Shown: positions 46,118-54,591, counted from the stretch's first letter. The stretch: DNA of 64,000 nucleotides from Bradyrhizobiaceae bacterium Ga0074131 (GCA_001464035.1 LNEC01000017.1:124001-188000), one strand, 5' to 3'. Notes: generated by a model not told the origin, from the letters alone. A program made the numbers and translations.

Positions 46118-46142
46118 GTGATATTTTCGAGCGATTGTCAGA

Positions 46143-46622
46143 TCAGTTGTAGCGGCGCAGCGCGTGGCCGTGATGACGGTGGCCGTGATGGCGATGCATC
46201 ATCGCGCCATGGTGGCGCATGCTGTGGCGCGGCATGTAGCCGTGACGCGGGGCGTAGCCGTAGCCGACGCTCGGGCGGACCGAATAACGATAACCGTAGT
46301 GCGGGCGTGCGCGGTAGCCGTCGTAATAGGGGCGACCGTAAGACACCGAGGTTTCCTGATAGACGGGACGGGGTGCCCAGTTGCCCGGGCCGGTGTAGGT
46401 CGGGCCCTGGTTGACGTAGTAGTACTGATGCACCGGATCGGGCAGCCGCTCACGGGCCCAGCCGCCGCAACCGCCGTAACAGCCTGAATAGGCCGCGACC
46501 GGGGCGACGTAGACCGGCGCCGGGGCGCATGCGCTGGCGTAATAGCACGCACTCGCGGGCGCGACGCTCATCGTCAACATCACGGCAACGGCCGCCACCA
46601 TTCCTGAAATCGTCTGACGCAT
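46143..46622 (-). CDS. Secreted Tyr/His-rich protein
   Basis: This 159-residue protein has a clear signal peptide (residues 1-25, cleavage near SACYY) followed by a low-complexity mature part rich in Tyr, Pro, Gly and Arg. It ends in a His/Met-rich tail (HHGAMMHRHHGHRHHGHALRR), suggestive of metal binding. No family recognised. It lies 64 nt downstream of another exported protein gene on the same strand and close to a Ni/Co transporter gene, so a metal-related role is possible but unproven. Confidence 0.8.
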   Translation of the reverse strand: MRQTISGMVAAVAVMLTMSVAPASACYYASACAPAPVYVAPVAAYSGCYGGCGGWARERLPDPVHQYYYVNQGPTYTGPGNWAPRPVYQETSVSYGRPYYDGYRARPHYGYRYSVRPSVGYGYAPRHGYMPRHSMRHHGAMMHRHHGHRHHGHALRRYN

Positions 46623-46686
46623 TACTCTCTCTCCTGTGGGTATGTTTCTCGGTGGGCGTGGGTTCGGGGGGTGGAAACCGCTCGGT

Positions 46687-47130
46687 CTATCGACGCCAGT
46701 CCTGCGGACCTGCGTCGATCGGCGGCGCGACGATCACCGGCGGCGGATAGAACGGCAGGTCGGACGGCGCCGCCGGCGGCGCGGATCGCGCGGACCATGA
46801 CTGATGATAGCTCTCCGCCGGCTGCGGCAGCTTGCGGTTGGCCGGTGGCTGGATTTCGACGCGTCCGTAACCCGGCAGATGGCCGGCGCTCGGATAGTAA
46901 TGACCGACATTGGGCCGCGGATCGATGTAGCGGCCGCCATAGATGGTGGGCTGCACCTGACCGCCTCTGCCGAGCCCCCATTCGCCTTCGACCACGGCAT
47001 AGGAGGCATCGACGCCGTTGATGATGATGGGCACACCCGGGCGGCCCGGAATCACGATATCGAACCCGCCGCCGGCAAAAGCCGTGCAGCTCGTTCCGAT
47101 CAAGGCGGCCAGTGCTGTTGCAGCGCGCAT
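46687..47130 (-). CDS. Exported hypothetical protein
   Basis: This 147-residue protein starts at MRAATALAALIGTSCTAFAGG, a signal peptide with AFA-G cleavage. The mature part begins FDIVIPGRPGVPIIINGVDAS and contains YGGRYIDPRPNVGHYYPSAG. The C-terminus is proline-rich (PFYPPPVIVAPPID). This type is familiar as an uncharacterised exported protein in Bradyrhizobiaceae. It is probably co-transcribed with the Tyr/His-rich protein gene. Confidence 0.8.
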   Translation of the reverse strand: MRAATALAALIGTSCTAFAGGGFDIVIPGRPGVPIIINGVDASYAVVEGEWGLGRGGQVQPTIYGGRYIDPRPNVGHYYPSAGHLPGYGRVEIQPPANRKLPQPAESYHQSWSARSAPPAAPSDLPFYPPPVIVAPPIDAGPQDWRR

Positions 47131-47278
47131 GGTTGCGGCTCCCTGTTCTCGGCGGCACCCTAGCCCAGGGCGCGAAACCAAGGGTTAAGGCCGCCGGCCA
47201 AACTGCCAGTAAGCCTAACGCGCCAGCATTGGCGTTCGTTCAAACTGAACCAGCGCGATCAGGAAGCGTTAACGCGCG

Positions 47279-47974
47279 TCACGCGAACGCTGTTTCGACA
47301 ATGGTGATGACGCCGATCGCGACGGTGACGACGCCGACCGCCGCCTGCAGGCCGCGATTGGCCCAGGTGAGCCAGCGCGCGGAGACTGCGAGCGGCACCG
47401 CGATCACCGTCGACAGCGCAGCCATGCCGACCATCGAACCGATCCCGAACAGCGCGACATAGCCAAGCCCGACCGCGGGACTGGCGGCCTGCGACACCGC
47501 GAGCACCAGCAGCGCCGCCGAGCCGGCCATGCCGTGCATCAAGCCGACCAGCAGCGTGCGCCAGCGAAAGGCATGGGCATGTCCGTGGGGCGCGCGGGCA
47601 TGCGGCAGCGTTTCGCCGGCATGGCTGTGGGCGTGAAGGTGCACCGTGCCGTCGTCATGGTGGTGGCGGTGAAAATGCACGCGGTCGCGCCACAGCCGCC
47701 ACAGCACATGCGCGCCGAGCCCGACCAGCATCATGCCGACGGCGGTTTCCATCGGCCGCGCGACATGTTCGGGAATCGCGCGGCCGAGCAGCAACGCGGC
47801 GCCGGCAAAGGCGAACAGGGTCAGCGTATGGCCCAGGCCCCAGGTCAGGCCATGCCGGACGATATCGCCGACGCGGCTGCGGCGCGCCGCGATGCTCGAC
47901 ACCGCCGCGATATGGTCGACTTCCAGCGCGTGCTGCATGCCCAACAGAAACCCCAGCCCCAGAATTCCGAACAT
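47279..47974 (-). CDS. Ni/Co transporter (NicO/UreH-like)
   Basis: This 231-residue inner-membrane protein has six to seven helices and the nickel/cobalt-permease signature HALEVDH (His15, Asp20, His21; HX4DH) in the first helix. A cytoplasmic His-rich loop (HFHRHHHDDGTVHLHAHSH) precedes the second half. It probably moves Ni or Co; direction is not readable. An 18-bp perfect dyad 25 nt upstream of the start may be its operator. No urease or hydrogenase genes are in the window. Confidence 0.87.
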   Translation of the reverse strand: MFGILGLGFLLGMQHALEVDHIAAVSSIAARRSRVGDIVRHGLTWGLGHTLTLFAFAGAALLLGRAIPEHVARPMETAVGMMLVGLGAHVLWRLWRDRVHFHRHHHDDGTVHLHAHSHAGETLPHARAPHGHAHAFRWRTLLVGLMHGMAGSAALLVLAVSQAASPAVGLGYVALFGIGSMVGMAALSTVIAVPLAVSARWLTWANRGLQAAVGVVTVAIGVITIVETAFA

Positions 47975-48274
47975 GTGCCCCCTGCTCGCCTCGATCGGTC
48001 ATTGCGCACAATGACGGGTTATCGAATGGCTTTATGACACTCGCCACTCCATTTGTCAGAGCCAAGTTTGGGCCTGAAACTTCGGCCGTCACAGCCCTTT
48101 CATCGAAAAGGCTTCGCATTGACGCCCAGGAGCGGCGGTCAGCCTGCACGCTGTACACGCCCTGATCGAGGCGGAACCAGAACTTCACATCGGTCGGATG
48201 CCGGCACACCCGGATTGGAACATCCGGTTCGCGAGATTGTTACCCGCGCACACCTTTTTCGGAGGAACACGCAA
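47975..48274. other. 300-bp divergent intergenic region
   Basis: It lies between the Ni/Co transporter gene and a small exported protein gene. Beyond the dyad at 47999-48016 I see no gene or clear promoter. Confidence 0.5.
47999..48016. promoter_or_regulatory. Dyad upstream of the Ni/Co transporter gene
   Basis: gtcattg-cgca-caatgac is a perfect 7-bp inverted repeat, 25 nt before the transporter start, where a repressor would block transcription. It does not match the NikR consensus. The regulator is unknown. Confidence 0.5.
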
Positions 48275-48655
48275 ATGACCAAATCATGCCTTCTGGGCGC
48301 CGCGGCAGTCCTCGCCACCATGATGGCAACGCCCGCATCGGCCCAATATGCGATGCGTCAGCACGGTGCCTACGCGCAACATCATGGCTGGGCGAACGAT
48401 CGCCATTATCGCCACGGACGAAGCGGCTTCTGGCCGGGCGCTGTAGCGGCGGGGGTTGTCGGCGGCGCCCTTGGCACTGCGGCCGCTATCGCTTCATCGC
48501 CCTATCGTGGCGGCAATTCCTACGGCTATTACGGCCGCAGTCCGCAGTATGACGAATCCTACGCCTATTACGGCACGCGGCCGGGGCGGACCACCTGTGG
48601 CCTGCAGCCCTACGCCACCTATATGGGCCCGGACGGCCGCTGGTATCCCTGCTAA
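48275..48655 (+). CDS. Small exported glycine/tyrosine-rich protein
   Basis: This 126-residue protein starts at ATG 48275 after GGAGGA. The signal peptide is MTKSCLLGAAAVLATMMATP with ASA-Q cleavage near residue 24. The mature part has a hydrophobic glycine-rich segment (WPGAVAAGVVGGALGTAAAI, glycine-zipper-like), Tyr-rich repeats and two cysteines near the C-terminus (TTCGLQPY, RWYPC). The resemblance is to uncharacterised glycine-zipper or BA14K-like envelope proteins. Function unknown. Confidence 0.82.
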   Translation: MTKSCLLGAAAVLATMMATPASAQYAMRQHGAYAQHHGWANDRHYRHGRSGFWPGAVAAGVVGGALGTAAAIASSPYRGGNSYGYYGRSPQYDESYAYYGTRPGRTTCGLQPYATYMGPDGRWYPC

Positions 48656-48955
48656 AGGATGTCGATGGTGAAGGACAAAAGGGCGGCCGCTGCGGCGGTC
48701 GCCCTCGGCACGGCTGCATCAATCACCACCGCGTTCGAATCTGATTCCCTGGGATGAGGTGTGAACGTCTTTCCGCAATGACGCGGCCGCCGGCACATCT
48801 GCCAGTAAGGCGAACAAGGCGGCCGCGAGGTCGTCTTTTTTGTGCCTGTGCTGGCGCGTAAAGGGCCGTCGCCTGCTGGCCCTGGGCGGGCAAGTCTGGT
48901 ATTCGAGCGGCCAAATGATCAGCGCGACCCCGTGCGTCCCCGATCGCTTCAATTC
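48656..48955. other. 300-bp region upstream of tRNA-Thr
   Basis: No supported gene. A GC-rich imperfect hairpin near 48681-48704 follows the exported protein gene but has no T-tract. The tRNA promoter must lie here, but no convincing -35/-10 pair was found. Confidence 0.45.
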
Positions 48956-49030
48956 GCCGGTTTAGCTCAGCGGTAGAGCAGCGGTTTTGTAAACCGAAGG
49001 TCGGGAGTTCAATCCTCTCAACCGGCACCA
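48956..49030 (+). tRNA. tRNA-Thr (TGT)
   Basis: A 75-nt plus-strand gene with encoded CCA shows acceptor GCCGGTT/AACCGGC, D-arm TAGCTCAGCGGTAGAGC and anticodon loop TTTGTAA (TGT). The T-arm contains AGTTCAATCCT. It completes the Thr-Tyr-Gly-Trp set found beside tufB/secE in other proteobacteria. Confidence 0.97.
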
Positions 49031-49191
49031 GTTGCGATCGTGTCGAATTGCAGCCCGTTCACGTTGGCGTGTGCTCGACGGGTCTGATCCCGTTTTTCAG
49101 CGGCACGCTCGAACCGGTCTCCGTCCGGCCTCGTCGAACTCCCGTGCGAGCCATTCCGGTTTCGCCGAACCAGGGGAATGGAGAGTTCAAG

Positions 49192-49467
49192 ATGTCGATG
49201 AAGTCAAAACTATCTGCCGCTGCGTTGCTCACTCTGGTTGCCGTGAGCGCGACGGCAACCACCAGCGCCGATGCCTTTTCACCCAGGCTTTGCGACCAAG
49301 CGGTATCGCGGCAGGCTTGCGGGGATCACATGAATTATGTGGCGACACTTTCGCGCAAGACCGACACCTCGGTGAATTACATCAAGAACCTCGATCCGCG
49401 CAGCAATCAGGCCCTGCTTGATGCAGGCGGTGGCGGTGGCGGCGGTGGTGGTGGCGGCGGCCGCTGA
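49192..49467 (+). CDS. Small exported protein with polyglycine tail
   Basis: This 91-residue protein starts at ATG 49192 after GGAGAG. Signal peptide residues 3-25 (KSKLSAAALLTLVAVSATATT) precede a short mature domain with two cysteines (LCDQAVSRQACGDHMNYV). The C-terminus is a run of twelve glycines ending in Arg, encoded by a ggcggt simple repeat prone to length change. No family recognised. Its frame extends upstream to 49048, but that part has no ribosome binding site. Confidence 0.75.
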   Translation: MSMKSKLSAAALLTLVAVSATATTSADAFSPRLCDQAVSRQACGDHMNYVATLSRKTDTSVNYIKNLDPRSNQALLDAGGGGGGGGGGGGR

Positions 49468-49650
49468 GTTTGACCGACCACGCCGAATGATCACGACGCC
49501 GCCGGTGCGAGCCGGCGGCGTTTCGCTGGTTGACGCCGGGGCCAGCGTTGCCCGCCGGTCACGTTTCGAATCATCCGGCATCGGGCCCGTTAACCCAATC
49601 CCTTTACAAAGCGTAAACAGCCCGGTGACAGCCTCTGGCGAGGAGGTCCC

Positions 49651-49815
49651 ATGCAAGTCTATCCTGTTCCCGTCGCCGTGACACAGGCCAGAATTCAGTT
49701 GCTCGTCGCGCAGGCCGCCAAGGCGCCGCCGCGGATCATCGACGATGCGGTGCTGAATGTCTTCGCGGCCAAGAACCAGGCCGAGCGGGAGGCGATCGTC
49801 GATCTCAAGGCCTAG
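49651..49815 (+). CDS. Conserved-looking 54-residue small protein
   Basis: ATG 49651 follows GAGGAGGT and opens a 54-codon frame: MQVYPVPVAVTQARIQLLVA, then a charged helix ending AEREAIVDLKA. There is no signal or membrane span, and strong third-position GC supports coding. It appears to be a soluble helical protein of unknown role. It lies alone between two small genes on the same strand. Confidence 0.6.
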   Translation: MQVYPVPVAVTQARIQLLVAQAAKAPPRIIDDAVLNVFAAKNQAEREAIVDLKA

Positions 49816-50014
49816 CCGCCGCGAGTGCCAACAACAATGGTCGACGCGCGGTGCGCCGCCGGCGTTGGTGCGGCCGCGCCATCACAGCGGACACGGCCGG
49901 AAGACCAACGCGCCATGTGACCTGACGCACGGACTTTACCGCCCATTCACCTAGACTGGACAACGTGGGGAACGAAGCAATTTGTTTCAAATTATCTCGC
50001 CGGAGGGTGGGGTC

Positions 50015-50173
50015 ATGAGCAAAATCGAATACCTGCAACAGCAGGCGGCACGCGCCGAACGACTGTCGAAGGATATGCTGGATCAGTTGACCGTCGAACG
50101 CCTTCAGTCATTCGCAGCCGATTGCCGAAGGCAGATCAAGACGCTCAGCGAGAACCGGATCGAAGCCGCCTGA
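50015..50173 (+). CDS. Small helical hypothetical protein
   Basis: This 52-residue protein starts at ATG 50015 after GGAGGG. The sequence MSKIEYLQQQAARAERLSKD continues as charged alpha-helix (LTVERLQSFAADCRRQIKTL), probably a coiled coil. Small proteins of this look are common and uncharacterised in Bradyrhizobium. It is followed by a 329-bp non-coding gap. Confidence 0.65.
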   Translation: MSKIEYLQQQAARAERLSKDMLDQLTVERLQSFAADCRRQIKTLSENRIEAA

Positions 50174-50502
50174 GCGGACAAGCCCAGGGGTTCTGCACCG
50201 ACCCACGCGCTCAGGCGATCGCGCTGGGGCATCAGAGCGTGATGGGTAGGACCTGAATCGATTCGCCGGAGGCGCGAAGCACCAACAATCTCGCGCCCCG
50301 GACGGGCGCGGCGCCTTGAACAAAAATTTCGAAAACAACCCCATGCAATGGACAGTGCCTCGGCTCGCAGCAGTCGTGCCGCGCTGCGCCCGGGCACGAA
50401 GAAATGTGCCTCAGATCACGTTGCCTCGCTTTGCCGCCAATCAGAAGCTGGGCCAAAGGCCCGTGCCAAGGCGAGCTTCGTCGCGTTGGCTGCAAAACAG
50501 GA
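50174..50502. other. 329-bp intergenic region
   Basis: No gene is supported. The stretch around 50320-50350 (aaaatttcgaaaacaaccc) looks like a short interspersed sequence I associate with Bradyrhizobium intergenic DNA. That memory cannot be checked here. Confidence 0.4.
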
Positions 50503-52308
50503 CTACTTCGCGACGAAGAAAAAATCCTCCCTGCCCGGCAGCGAACCATAGGTGTACGGCTCCTGCCGGCCAGCGGTCGCTTCCATCACGTCGTCGCGGA
50601 CGAGGCGGAATACCTTGATGATCTCCACGCCCGGCGTGGCGATGCGCTGAACCACCGCAACCGCAAACGGCGAATTGCCGCCTTCGCCATCAAGCGCGAT
50701 CTGGCCGTCTTTCGCGGCGAACACGACCAGGGTCGCGCCGGCGACCTTGACTTCCGCAAGTCCGCGCCCGGCGGTCGATCGCGAAGCGATCGGCGCGCCC
50801 GCGGTGGAGACTCGGGCGACGGCTTCCGGAGCCGCCGTTCGGCGCGGCGCGAAGGGATTATCGCGGCACGCGTCAAGCATCACGAGCTTGATCTTTTTCG
50901 CCGCGTCCGTCGCCCGCAGAACCTGCGACAACGCAACGGCTTCGTATTCGATATCGCGGTCGACCGCCAGCGCGGCATCGATCGGAACGAGATAGTTGAC
51001 GCCGCCCACCTCGATGCCGTGCCCGGCATAATAGACCATCGCCCAATCGGAATTCTCAGCCTCATTGGCGAATGTTCGCAGCGCGTCGATCAGCTTTTCG
51101 CGCGTCATGTCATTTGCAAGCGTGACGGATTCGAACCCGATGTTGCGAAGCGATTTCGCGATAGCTTCGACATCGTTGTGCGGGTTGGTAAGCGGAGACA
51201 CGTTCCGGTAGGCCGAGTTGCCGATCACCAGTGCGACGCGGCGGCCTCGCTGATCGGCCGGCTGAGTCGTGACCGCGGGAACCAGCGCGGCGGGCGTCGG
51301 GACGGACTTGGAAGAGGCGGCTTTGGTGGGTGCGGGGTGAATGACGGGCTGGATCGCGCCTGAATCGAGGGCCGCCAGCCTGGCCTTGGCCGTTTCAAGG
51401 CTGGATTTGCTGACGTCGGACCGGTTCTGGCTTCGCGACGCCAGCGCCTTCTCAAACTCGGCGCGCGCACGCCTTGGGTCGCCCAGCCGCTCGAAGGTCA
51501 ATCCCCGTCCGGTGTAGGCGGGAATGCTGTCGATCTCAAAAACCAGGGTTTTGTCATAGTCCGCCAGAGCGCGCTCGAACTCGCCCCGGTAGCGAAAGGT
51601 ATCTCCGCGCGTCAAATAACTGTTCGCATTCCTCGGGCTGATGCGAACCTGCTTTTCCTGATCGGCGAGCGCGCGGTCGAGGTCTCCCTTCAGCCGCCAG
51701 ATCTCGCCGCGATTGGCGTAGGCCCTGACGTCCCTGGGGTCTCGCCGGATGGCCTCGTCGTAGTCTGCGATCGCCTTGTCGTAGTCGCCCTTGTCCCGCC
51801 AGACCAGCGCTCGGTTATTGTAGAATACGGAAAACGCCGGCTCCAGGCGAATGGCTTCGCCGTAGTCGGCAATGGCCTTGTCCAGTTCGCCGAGCTGCCA
51901 CCATGTCGAGGCGCGGACGCTGTAAACCCGGGAATTGTTGGGGTCGAGGCGCGCCGCTTCTTCAAGATCGGCGAAGGCGCGCGCGGTTTCGCCCTTCCGG
52001 TACCGCGCCTCCGCACGATTGACCCAGGACCACAGGTATGTCGGGTCGAGGCGGATCGCCTGATCGTAATCGTCGATCGCGCGGTTGAATTCTTCCTTGT
52101 TGGTGAAAGCCATGCCTCTCAGCGTATGAATTCTGGCCCGCTCGTTCGGGGGCTTCATCCATGACAGTGCCCGGCTGCAACCCGCGATCTGACGGTCGTA
52201 GTCAGCTCGCTGATTGCAGTCCTGGAGATCCCGATTATTGGCCGCCATCGCCTGAAAGGCGGAAACTACCGAAACGACGACAACCAGAAATACATGCCTG
52301 ACCCGCAT
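50503..52308 (-). CDS. TPR-caspase protein (bacterial metacaspase-like)
   Basis: This 601-residue exported protein has a signal peptide at residues 1-22. About seven TPR units span residues 57-290 (repeated LDPxxxxxxxNRA-type helices). A Pro/Ala linker of about 50 residues leads to a C14 caspase-fold domain from residue 355 (RRVALVIGNSAYRNVSPL). The catalytic dyad His430 (YYAGHGIE) and Cys481 (MLDACRDNPF) is intact. Bacterial orthocaspases of this layout are proteases with Arg/Lys specificity, often linked to stress or programmed cell death. Partners are unknown; it stands alone here. Confidence 0.9.
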   Translation of the reverse strand: MRVRHVFLVVVVSVVSAFQAMAANNRDLQDCNQRADYDRQIAGCSRALSWMKPPNERARIHTLRGMAFTNKEEFNRAIDDYDQAIRLDPTYLWSWVNRAEARYRKGETARAFADLEEAARLDPNNSRVYSVRASTWWQLGELDKAIADYGEAIRLEPAFSVFYNNRALVWRDKGDYDKAIADYDEAIRRDPRDVRAYANRGEIWRLKGDLDRALADQEKQVRISPRNANSYLTRGDTFRYRGEFERALADYDKTLVFEIDSIPAYTGRGLTFERLGDPRRARAEFEKALASRSQNRSDVSKSSLETAKARLAALDSGAIQPVIHPAPTKAASSKSVPTPAALVPAVTTQPADQRGRRVALVIGNSAYRNVSPLTNPHNDVEAIAKSLRNIGFESVTLANDMTREKLIDALRTFANEAENSDWAMVYYAGHGIEVGGVNYLVPIDAALAVDRDIEYEAVALSQVLRATDAAKKIKLVMLDACRDNPFAPRRTAAPEAVARVSTAGAPIASRSTAGRGLAEVKVAGATLVVFAAKDGQIALDGEGGNSPFAVAVVQRIATPGVEIIKVFRLVRDDVMEATAGRQEPYTYGSLPGREDFFFVAK

Positions 52309-52369
52309 GATCCAAATCCTTGGCCGGAAAAGGGAATGAAATGGTTTGTCGCGCCACCATGACCAAGGT

Positions 52370-53233
52370 TCAGGCCGGCAGGAGATCGCGCCTCCCGATC
52401 TTTTCCAGCACCGGCAGCAGGTGCTTGAAGAACTCCGCCGGATTCTCGCTCATCGGAAAGTGGCCGAGGCCCTTCATGATGGTGACCTCGCAACCGGGAA
52501 TACTGGCGGCGACGGCCCGCGTTTCCTCGGGCGTGCAGGAATAGTCGTATTCGCCGGACAGCAGGAACAGCGGACATTTGCGCGTGTCGATCTGCGCGAC
52601 GCGGCCGCGGATATCGCCGTCGATCTTGTAGAAATACAGGTCGCCCTTGAACACGCCGGGGCCGCCCTGCATGTAGTGCCACAGCGTTTCCCAGCGGTCG
52701 GCGTCGGGCGCATCGGGGCCGACCAGGCCGGAGACGATGGCGGCGGCGACTTCGCCGCCATGGACGTCGGGCCGGTGCAGGAAGTTCAGGTCGTAATAGG
52801 GATCGACATGCGCGCCGGCCTGCAGCCCGATGATGGCGCGGAAGCGTTGGGGATGTTCGAGCGCCAGGTGCAGCGCGATGCGGCCACCGATCGAGCAGCC
52901 GATCGCGATCGGCCGGTCGAGTTCGAGCGCGGTCATGATCTCGAGAATCATGCCGGTGTATTGCGCCGAGGTCAGCTGGTATTCCTCGGCGTGCCAGCCC
53001 GCAGGCGGCGACGACTTGCCGTGCCAGGGCATGTCGAAGGCGATGACGCGGTGGCGGCCCGTGACGCGCGCGTCGTTCATCAGCGCGCGGTATTGCCGGC
53101 CGTCGGAGCCAGCGGTGTGCAGGCACAATAACGGCGTGCCCTCGCCGGCTTCCTCGACATAGATGCGGTGAGGCCGTCCAAACAAATCGAGCTGCATGTA
53201 GCGGCCGGTGATCGGTTCGAATTTTGCGCTCAT
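52370..53233 (-). CDS. Alpha/beta hydrolase
   Basis: This 287-residue protein has the nucleophile elbow GCSIGG (Ser114), acid SGEYDYS and histidine GLGHFPM, with the oxyanion region LHTAGSDG. Start MSAKFEPITG overlaps the stop of the SCP2-like gene by 4 nt, so the two are coupled. It may be an esterase or C-C hydrolase; the substrate is not readable. The partner gene suggests a lipid-like or CoA-linked ligand. Confidence 0.9.
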   Translation of the reverse strand: MSAKFEPITGRYMQLDLFGRPHRIYVEEAGEGTPLLCLHTAGSDGRQYRALMNDARVTGRHRVIAFDMPWHGKSSPPAGWHAEEYQLTSAQYTGMILEIMTALELDRPIAIGCSIGGRIALHLALEHPQRFRAIIGLQAGAHVDPYYDLNFLHRPDVHGGEVAAAIVSGLVGPDAPDADRWETLWHYMQGGPGVFKGDLYFYKIDGDIRGRVAQIDTRKCPLFLLSGEYDYSCTPEETRAVAASIPGCEVTIMKGLGHFPMSENPAEFFKHLLPVLEKIGRRDLLPA

Positions 53234-53598
53234 GCGGCCGCTCCCGCGGTGCGCAGTTTCGCCAGCGCTTCCTTGAAGTAGCGAAGATGGGCCATGAAAA
53301 TCTGAAGGTTGCCTTCGGCCGTGAGAACCCGCCGCTTGATCAGCGCCATCAGGTCGTTGCTGCCGGGCGGCGGACGGCTCGACCAGAATTTTCGCCACTC
53401 TTCCTCCGGCGCGCGCAACGCAAAGGACGATGACGGCATCACGAAGGGGCCGCGCGCCACCGAGACCACCCTGCCCTGGTAGATCGAAATCAGCCACGCG
53501 GCAGGGCCGACCTCCAGCAGGAACGTGGTGGTGAGAAACCGCCCGCGCCTGACCAGCGCTTCATCCTCGTTGACCCGCGCCGCGAGCGTCTCGATCAT
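53230..53598 (-). CDS. SCP2-like sterol/lipid-binding domain protein
   Basis: This 122-residue protein has the alternating strand-helix pattern of the SCP2 fold: FLLEVGPAAWLISIYQGRVV, a Ser-rich strand SSSFALRAPEEEW, then LTAEGNLQIFMAHLRYFKEA. It is likely to bind a hydrophobic or acyl ligand and has no catalytic residues. It overlaps and precedes the hydrolase gene by ATGA coupling, implying that the two act together. Confidence 0.7.
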   Translation of the reverse strand: MIETLAARVNEDEALVRRGRFLTTTFLLEVGPAAWLISIYQGRVVSVARGPFVMPSSSFALRAPEEEWRKFWSSRPPPGSNDLMALIKRRVLTAEGNLQIFMAHLRYFKEALAKLRTAGAAA

Positions 53599-54000
53599 CC
53601 TCGGCCTCCCATTGCAACGAAATCCGCCGCGTCACCGCACGGCGTCGCGACCGTTCGCTTGCATGATGAGGGGATCGGCGGCGGCGTCAACCTGCTACAG
53701 CCAGGCGCATACCAGCACCAAATTGGCCGCGCAGGCCGCCAGCAGGGCAATGGTGAGCGTGACAAGCACGCGTTCGCTGGAAATCTGCAGGGTCATTTTC
53801 ATGGCCCGCAAAACATCCGGCGATTCTAGCCGGAGAGTCTCGAACGATATTTTTCCGGGGATTCAGGACTCGTTTACGACTCAGGGACTTCCGCCCGGTG
53901 GCCGGATCGGCTCGCACCGGGCCCCCGACGCCTGCGCGCGACCGCTCGGCTCCGGGCTGAGCCGAAGCCGTCGCAGCCTCGTGCGCGCGAGGGCGGATGG
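53599..54000. other. 402-bp region with one possible tiny gene
   Basis: Apart from a 35-codon membrane-peptide frame at 53695-53802, no gene or clear regulatory motif is visible. Confidence 0.45.
53695..53802 (-). CDS. Possible 35-residue single-span membrane peptide
   Basis: The frame MKMTLQISSERVLVTLTIAL continues LAACAANLVLVCAWL and stops. A polar start and one hydrophobic helix of about 22 residues make it a plausible small membrane protein. The ribosome binding site (gcggg) is weak and no homologue is recognised. Confidence 0.35.
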   Translation of the reverse strand: MKMTLQISSERVLVTLTIALLAACAANLVLVCAWL

Positions 54001-54255
54001 TTACAGACCAGACGGCGCCACTTCGGGATTGGCCAGAGAGGCCTGATCGCCGGCCCGCGTCACGCAAACCCGCTTGCGGTGCAGGCCCCTGATGGCGCCG
54101 GTCACCTTGAGCACCTTGCCGGCCGCGCAGGACGGGTCCTGCACGTAGGCAATCTCATAAGGCGCTAGCACGAGGGGTTCGGATTTCAGGACGGTCTGGG
54201 CAAAGCTCGGCGCCGACACGGCCGACAAAACAACTCCTAACAGAAAAACACGCAT
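54001..54255 (-). CDS. Small exported hypothetical protein
   Basis: This 84-residue protein starts at ATG 54255 (MRVFLLGVVLSAVSAPSFAQ), a signal peptide with SFA-Q cleavage at residue 19. The mature part TVLKSEPLVLAPYEIAYVQD contains two cysteines (DPSCAAGKVLKVTGAI and RKRVCVTR) probably forming a disulfide. I recall similar short periplasmic proteins in Bradyrhizobium under a DUF label, without known function. Confidence 0.72.
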   Translation of the reverse strand: MRVFLLGVVLSAVSAPSFAQTVLKSEPLVLAPYEIAYVQDPSCAAGKVLKVTGAIRGLHRKRVCVTRAGDQASLANPEVAPSGL

Positions 54256-54591
54256 GTTCGTTATCCACCAACCGAGCGCACGCACAATAACCTATTGCGC
54301 GGCCAAGTTCCGCCCCCGGCGAAAATTATTTTCAGGGGACCTCGCCAGCGCCGGCCCACCATCCTGCGCCTCTGGTTTTGCCGTTGCACGCCGCTGAGAT
54401 GGCCGAAGGCCCATGACAACCGTAAGGCAGCCGATTGAATTTGGCGATCTATCCGATGGCCTGATGCGCCAGGCTCAGACCTTCGGCTCCTGCTCGGCCG
54501 CCGCCGCCGCGCGCGGCCGATTACACCCGGCAGCAAAAGGCCGGCGCGACGCCGGCCTTTTGTCATCGATGCGGCTTGTACCGTGAACTGG
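54256..54591. other. 336-bp intergenic region with terminator
   Basis: It holds the strong terminator at 54535-54561 for the outer-membrane protein gene and the promoter side of the small exported protein gene. Nothing else is assignable. Confidence 0.5.
54535..54561 (-). terminator. Rho-independent terminator of the outer-membrane protein gene
   Basis: aaaaggccggcg and cgccggcctttt are perfect 12-nt complements around a 3-nt loop, about 30 nt past the stop at 54592. The A/T flanks make it bidirectional. Confidence 0.85.
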
